From positions 1,277,994,277-1,278,058,276 of the forward strand of contig CM062818.1 in the NCBI GenBank assembly GCA_031772625.1: a stretch of DNA of 64,000 bases, in the 5' to 3' direction. The notes beneath the pieces were generated by a model. It made no database searches and was not told the origin of the DNA. It saw only the letters and a list, made by a program, of their open reading frames with translations. Shown here one piece after another: positions 58,402 through 64,000 of the stretch; position 1 is the first letter of the stretch; the number at the start of each line of letters is the position of its first letter. The stretch comes from Pinus tabuliformis (lineage: Eukaryota > Streptophyta > Pinopsida > Pinales > Pinaceae). Made by a program: the position numbers and the translations under genes.

Positions 58402-58869
58402 ATATCTTACTTAGAAATTCAATTTGTTAATAGAAATTGTGGCATAATATAGAGAGTTTAAGACCTTGTGACGGGTTAAGAGTTTTGAGTGACAAAATAT
58501 GTGAAAAAGACTTAGCTTTTCCTATGTGTGAAGTAGAGTGACCTTCATCTTTTGTGTTAAATATGGTCTGAAAATTTTGCGCTAAATCCATGAGTTTAAT
58601 TTTCCCCTCAAGGCATCAATATCTCGCACGGGTGGGGATACTTGTGAGAGAAAAATGAAGCATAGCTAAGCATATGGTGGGGTGGAACATGGATCACCTT
58701 ACTTTAGTCTCTAGTATTTTTCTGGTTGCAATAGATAAATATTTTTTTATGTGCTAATGATATTTCTGGCATAGTTGTTTTAGTGAAATGCTTGATTATT
58801 TAATCACTCTTTTTAACAACTTTATATGTACATGAATTTACCCTTCCTATATTTATTAATAAGAACTCT
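58402..58869. other. Flank of element A, no gene seen
   Basis: AT-rich sequence without coding signals. It is probably part of the decayed copia material that follows, but nothing here proves it. Confidence 0.4.
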
Positions 58870-59145
58870 GATTTTTTGGGATATTATGATGGAAACTAGT
58901 AGAAGGGTTATGGGATATTGAGTTGTATGGATTTAAAGAACCTCCAAATCAAGCATCCTATGATGCTATAACAAGATCAAAATGATTAACTAATTGTGAA
59001 TAGTAAGGATGGTGCAATAACATTATTTGTCACTCAACAAGGTTTTGATGACAACATTATTCCCAAGATTGCAGTAACAACCAGATCTAAAGAAGCTAGG
59101 GATATTCTAGAGATGGCGTACAATGAAAGGGGAGCAACAACAACG
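58870..59145 (+). pseudogene. Copia gag N-terminal fragment
   Basis: Two frames together give FWDIMMET, LWDIELYGFKEPPNQA and then DGAITLFVTQQGFDDNIIPK and SKEARDILEMAYNERG. This is the N-terminal half of copia gag (W-x-I-x-M, A-L-x-x-I-Q-Q-x-x-D-D, S-K-E-A-W-D-I-L). A frameshift and three stops near 58980-59005 separate the parts. Confidence 0.7.
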
Positions 59146-59459
59146 AACATCAATATAAGCAATGGTGTCTTATAGTTGATGAAGCAACTACTGTAATAGG
59201 AGAAGTCAAATATTTTTATAGTGTAGAAATAATTAGAAACAATGTAAAGGATCTCACCGAAGTAGAATAAGATATACAAGACAAGGAAACTATAATTGTC
59301 ATAAACATTACAAATAAATTTGTTGAAGAATTCTAATAAGAAAAAAAATATTTTTTACAAAATCAAGGGCATGGGCATGGTGAATAAAATGAATATACAA
59401 ATGCATATGGTGTAATTGAAACCGCCAAGTTTGTAGTAGCAACAACAAGTGATAAAAAC

Positions 59460-59953
59460 ATAGTAGGGAAAGTCGAATTTGATTACAAAGTTAAATTAAC
59501 ATGTATTGAAATGTGGCATAGAAATCCCATGTATGATGAGGATAAAAGTGAGTATGGAAAAATAATTATCACTAAAAAAGTAGAAGGAATAGAAAATATA
59601 TAGCTAACCATCAGGATCGTTGAAGATATTCTAACAGTGGAAGGGGAGATGGAAGAAAATGAAATTATTTTTAATCTTTTAGAGTTTGATAAAAGCGTCC
59701 AATTAGCAGTAGTTGACCTACAAGAAAATGCATAAGAAAAGTTAAATGAGGAAGACAAATAAGACAAGGAAATATATAAGGAGAAAACCAAAGCAATGTT
59801 AAAGACAAAGAAGAAGAAAATGTATACAAAATATAAAGTTTTCAGCAAAAGGAAGAAAAATCTTCTACAACTTAGAGCCAAGAAGAACCTACACTAGCAT
59901 AAAAAAGTAAAACAAGTTTTATTAATTGATTTGAAGAATTATAAGCCTAGTTG
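59460..59953 (+). pseudogene. Lys-rich open stretch, unrecognised
   Basis: A plus-strand frame with only a few stops runs through KVKLTCIEMWHRNPMYDEDK, EYGKIIITKKVEG, DILTVEGEMEENEIIFNLLE and a basic KTKKKKMYTKYKVFSKRKKN tail. It follows the copia gag fragment, but I find no integrase or reverse transcriptase motif. It may be a further decayed part of that element or a host-derived insert. Confidence 0.35.
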
Positions 59954-60099
59954 ATACTTAGACTTGTTGAAAAGTGTAACTAGGTCTGATCTTCATAATG
60001 ACATGTGTAATTGTGATTTTATGTAATTTATGAAAACAAGAAAATAAAATTATTTTTGAAATACTTGAATCATGGGCTTTGTGATCAAGGACTTTTTTT

Positions 60100-61149
60100 T
60101 AAGTTAAGGTTCCCATTGTGGACCTTTAGGTTTTGTCATCTAGTCATAACGTCAAAGAGAGTCAATGTCATGTATGAAGGACCCTTCTTGGGCATGTTAT
60201 ATTTGTATATGAGTCAATGATAATCTCAAATAGCCCTCCAAGACCAAGCTCAAGCATCTACATCGAGTTGGCCTTAAATGAAATAAAGAATTTTCTCCAA
60301 CAATCATGTCAGCTCACCCATTGCTAAATTCGGCTTACTATGGAGGCTTTGAAAACTATAAATAGGCAACTGAACCTCATTTTAGAGAAATAATTTTGGT
60401 CAAGATCAAGTTTGAAATAAGAAGTGTAAAATTCACTTTAGAAGGAGCCTAATCATCAGTGAATAGAGAAAGAACGAGAGAAAATTCTTTGGCACCATTT
60501 TGGATTTGTTTTTGGGTTACATTTACATCACACATGTGAATAAAGGGACTATCTCTATTCCAGAATAGGCCAACATATTTTAGTCCCATTGAAATGTTAA
60601 GGCAAGCAGGAAGAAAACGTGTATATCAAGCCGAGTTGTCAAGGACGCTCCCTCTACCTATAGAAAATAGAATTAAGGTTACAACATTGATCATTTACAC
60701 ATATTACCGTCTCTAAAGGAAGTGGATAATTTGCAAACCTGAAGTAAAGAAAATGAAGGATGAGATTTGAAGTATAGATAAGTATAAAGGAAGACCAAGT
60801 GTTGACTTGAGCATGAAAGAGAAGCAGGGAAAGGAAACTTGAGTCTTGATCTTGGAGTGGCAAATAGGTTAAAGGTCTTGGTCTTGGTGTTTGTCAATTG
60901 AAGTCCCTATAAGAAGAATAATTTGTTCGAGTTTTCCTCTTAGGTGGGAGAGGTTTTGGCCTTGGCCGATATCGTATATTCTGTGTCTCTTATCTCTTTT
61001 TGGTTTATGCATTGGTAGCTGATTGATGAAGAATAAGACTATAATACGATAAGTAAAAGAACATCCTAATCTAATAAGTTAAAAGAATTCATGAGAAGTT
61101 ATAAATAGAAGATAAATCACTTGATATTGATGCCCTAGATTTATCAACA
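60100..61149 (+). repeat. Element F 5' LTR (start uncertain)
   Basis: Ends TTATCAACA directly before a Met-type primer site. It contains a TATA box at 60357. The left boundary is a guess; no direct repeat of this sequence is complete within the window. Confidence 0.45.
60357..60366 (+). promoter_or_regulatory. TATA box of element F LTR (candidate)
   Basis: TATAAATAGG, a strong TATA form, about 790 bp before the primer site at 61150. The LTR start was not found because the partner LTR is not complete in the window. Confidence 0.5.
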
Positions 61150-61160
61150 TGGTATCAGAG
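61150..61160 (+). other. Primer binding site of element F
   Basis: TGGTATCAGAG, an exact match to the first eleven bases of the initiator Met-tRNA site, directly after CA. Confidence 0.8.
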
Positions 61161-61771
61161 ATAAGGTAACAAAGTCAAGGAAGGGCACCTTATCAAGGGA
61201 CACTCATGGATCAAATCTTGAGGAAGGCATCAAAGAAAATCTAGAACATCATCATAAATCAAGATTTATAAAGGAATCATCATAACCCTATATCAAAGAA
61301 ATTATATAGCAATAAAAAGTATTGATTCATCTCAAGAGAGCACACAGACCCTACTCAATTTGAAGGACTTATACATCAAGCTCCCTAGAAATGCAAGACC
61401 AAGGATGTTGTAATCAAGATTCTAAGGTTATCTCTCTCTTATTGAACAATTATCCTTACCATTAAAGACATCATCAAGAATTCATCATTGATATTCATCA
61501 ATAAAGGCTCCACCATCAAAGGATCCAAGGGATCTCCCTCTTCGTGGGATCAAGTATCATTATTGAAGAAAACTATCTTCATCAAGGAGAAGTTTTCTAT
61601 TCTGTATATCATCATCTACGTCAAGGAAGAAGTAAGGAGAAGGAGCATCATATCAAGTAAGTATATTTATTTCGACATCCGAATCTATCAAAATTTCATT
61701 TTCCAAGGAAAGAAACTAATTGGTTGGGGCTTCAAACTATCTTGCATGGAAGTAAAAGACAGATTTAAACC
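61161..61771 (+). other. Element F leader
   Basis: About 600 bp rich in 'catcaag/atcatca' words. A frame of 96 codons (61488-61778) has no recognised domain. Nothing else seen. Confidence 0.4.
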
Positions 61772-62460
61772 TCATTGAAAATGAGCTTATGGAACATGTC
61801 AAAGGATCAATCACCAAACTAGAAAAAGAATATGCTCAAGGACTTGAAAATTATATGAAAGGGGAAGTTAGGGCTCAAAGGATTCTCATAGAATCGATCA
61901 AGAATCCCCTCATCCCATATGTATCAAAACTTCAAAATAAATCTATGACAAATTGGTAGAGTTGTTTTCTGTAAGCACTGCTGGAGAATTCAACTCATTA
62001 AAGAAAGAACTCTACAAGATAAATATTTCAAGGGAATATGGAATAGCCTCATACTTTATGAGGATATATGAAATCATGGATCAACTTTAATATCTGGGAT
62101 AAGTGACGTTCGATGGAGAAATGACTACAATTGTACTAAATTCACTATTGGGGGAATGGGTAACTTCACTTCAAGTAATTATAGGAAGAAAGAAGCTACT
62201 CCATTCCAGGATCTATGGTGAGTGTGAAAGACTGAATAATATAGAATAATGGCCAAATATGATGTGGGAGCATGTGAGGAAAATGAAGCTTAAAGGGAGA
62301 TGACTAACATCCAATGCTATGGATGTTAAGAATATGTTAACTACAAAAGATATTTTCCTATGGCCAAGAAGGACAATAATAAAAGAGGAAGAGAAGAAGC
62401 TCATATTACCGAAGAAGTGGAGGAAGCTGAGAAGAAGTCCAAGAAAGAGGAAGTAAGAGA
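61772..62460 (+). pseudogene. Element F copia gag
   Basis: Decayed UBN2-type gag: VKGSITKLEKEYAQGLENYM, RAQRILIESIKNPLIPYVSK, FSVSTAGEFNSLKKELYKIN, GIASYFMRIYEIMDQL and TIVLNSLLGEWVTSLQVIIG. A CCHC zinc-knuckle relic at 62312-62360 reads CYGC-stop-EYVNYKRYF, with His changed to Asn and the last Cys to Phe. A basic tail (EEAEKKSKKEEV) follows. Several stops and frameshifts. Confidence 0.72.
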
Positions 62461-63794
62461 TATCTACTATGACTGAGATAGTATTCCTCTCTTAAGTTAT
62501 TTTCAAGTTTGTAAGTCTTCTGTTGTAAGATATGGCTATCATGATTCACTAAGAAAAATGATGGGATGTGTCATGGCACCATAGAAGCATTGAAAACAAG
62601 AGCTTGTGACATCATCATAGAGTAGCATGAAAGATGGTTGAAATTTGAATCTATGACAGTCAACTATGGAAGGATATAGCTCTTGGGAACATCATTGGAA
62701 ACCTAAGTAACACTTATGGAAAAGAAAAAGGTCATCCATGTCAAATCTCATCATACGTCAGTCAAAAGGAAACATCTACTAGATGGGGATACTCTAGATA
62801 CTCAAGATTCTCTAATGGAATCTTCATCAAAATGTTCACTGATCAAGAGAAGGGAAACAAGTGTTTCATCAAATAAATCCAACTTGTGGAATTCATGAGA
62901 TGATGGTATGATGACATAAGACGTGAAGTAGATGAAGTGATTGAAGCTCTTTTCAATCAAGGAAGCTCCTAAAGGAAGTCTGGATGACATAAAGAAAAAT
63001 GAGGTATGTATGCTTACATTTGATATTATAGAAGTCATTTCATATGGTTACAGGTAACATGGATCAATGCTTTATCTTAAAGAAAGGATCTTCTCCTTTG
63101 AAGGGATGCATGAATTCATGGGTCAATTATTCACTAGATTAAATCAACATAATATGTCCTCATATGCAATATGAGGTGGCTGACATTAATTGGAGCAACT
63201 TTGATTGGAAGTTCTTTGGAATGAAATGTGTAAAAGAAAGGAATGAAGAGATCGTGGAATATGAAACACTTGGAAAATGACATCAACATCCAAGAACCAA
63301 GATATCTAACTAGGATATCTCCAAGAAATATATGTAGACTCTAATGAGGTCTAAAAAATAAAGAGACCCTTGACAATATATATTGTTGATGTGTATGCAT
63401 GATGTTGATGCAAACTAGAACATGTCATGATGAAAGACCATCGCAAAGGTACTTTTGATTTAAGTGTTAATTTCTTATTTTAACCAAATATCTGGATGGG
63501 CTTATGTAGGGTTACCAATGGAAGAACTAGGGATATCTTCCATCAACAATGACAATGTAGTAGGATGAAAGATCCTTAAGAAAACATGGCATGAAGAAGG
63601 TATCATGGCATGAAGGAAGGCCAGATATGAAATGATGGATCACTCTCTATTGATGACATGACTCATTGATGGATGAAAGTGATAAATGGTATTTTCCCTA
63701 TGAATAAGTCCCAAAACATGAATACTATTGAATAAAGAAAATAAGTTCATGGCATCATGAGTAGGAGTTCTTAAAATAGATGGTTGTCCCATCA
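62461..63794 (+). mobile_element. Element F internal remainder, no domain recognised
   Basis: About 1.3 kb of AT-rich DNA with short frames (for example 62716-62898). No protease, integrase or reverse transcriptase motif can be read, so pol is deleted or beyond recognition. Confidence 0.4.
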
Positions 63795-63812
63795 TCTCCA
63801 CTTAAGGAGATG
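63795..63812 (+). other. Candidate polypurine tract of element F
   Basis: CCACTTAAGGAGATG followed by TGTTGTAGGTCCC resembles the copia tract and LTR start. The following 190 bp did not align by eye with 60100-61149, so this may belong to another element. Confidence 0.35.
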
Positions 63813-64000
63813 TTGTAGGTCCCTTATTAAAAGGGAATCTGGAGTCAAGTTTTTTATTTGGAATACACTTGGAAACAAAATTCCTAACACAAGAGGGAGC
63901 TTAGGTACATTAATTTCATAGGAATGATTACATTCCTTTATTGGAATAGATATTTCATCCCTGATTAAGAGGGAAAAATAGCCACATCATTCTTATCTTC

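Noticed and set aside
1-64000. CRISPR arrays, tRNA or rRNA genes, host protein-coding genes
   Set aside because: I looked for regular spacer-repeat patterns, cloverleaf-like sequences and recognisable host domains on both strands and found none; regular repeats are LTRs, minisatellite or microsatellite.

Overview
This window looks like intergenic DNA from a large plant genome, most likely a gymnosperm or another large-genome seed plant. That is an inference from the deep nesting of old LTR retrotransposons, their lineages (Athila-like, gypsy elements with archaeal-type RNase H, copia) and the lack of any host gene, tRNA or rRNA that I can recognise. Nearly every coding region is a decayed retrotransposon gene with frameshifts and in-frame stops. 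There is no bacterial-style gene organisation.

The layout is a five-level nest. Element A (plus strand, LTR about 2.1 kb, no recognisable pol) spans the window from before base 1 to 58401. Element B (minus strand, 4332-54736) sits in a GT-rich repeat array inside A. Element C (minus strand, Athila-like, 18170-53079) sits inside the 5' LTR of B. Element D (plus strand, 22841-43125, 5-bp target duplication GTTCC) sits inside the third ORF of C. Element E (plus-strand copia, about 35856-40842) sits inside the 3' untranslated part of D. To the right of A, 58402-64000 holds remnants of copia elements: a gag fragment near 58.9-59.1 kb, and a second element with a TATA box, a Met-type primer binding site at 61150 and a decayed gag.

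B has 5.3-kb LTRs, and each LTR carried an open reading frame of about 1,100 codons just downstream of an LTR TATA box. Its gag-pol has an archaeal-type RNase H placed between protease and reverse transcriptase. D has an archaeal-type RNase H as a separate ORF after the integrase, then an antisense gene with at least one frame-preserving GT-AG intron. In both B and D the usual gypsy RNase H has lost its first catalytic Asp motif. C has a long extra sense ORF between pol and the 3' LTR, in the slot where Athila elements carry an env-like ORF. Most in-frame stops sit where a Gln, Arg or Trp codon is expected, which fits decay by deamination of methylated cytosine.

The parts most worth a second look are the LTR-embedded ORF of B, the two different placements of archaeal RNase H, the spliced antisense gene of D, and a 570-bp AT-rich insertion flanked by 11-bp direct repeats in an LTR of C.
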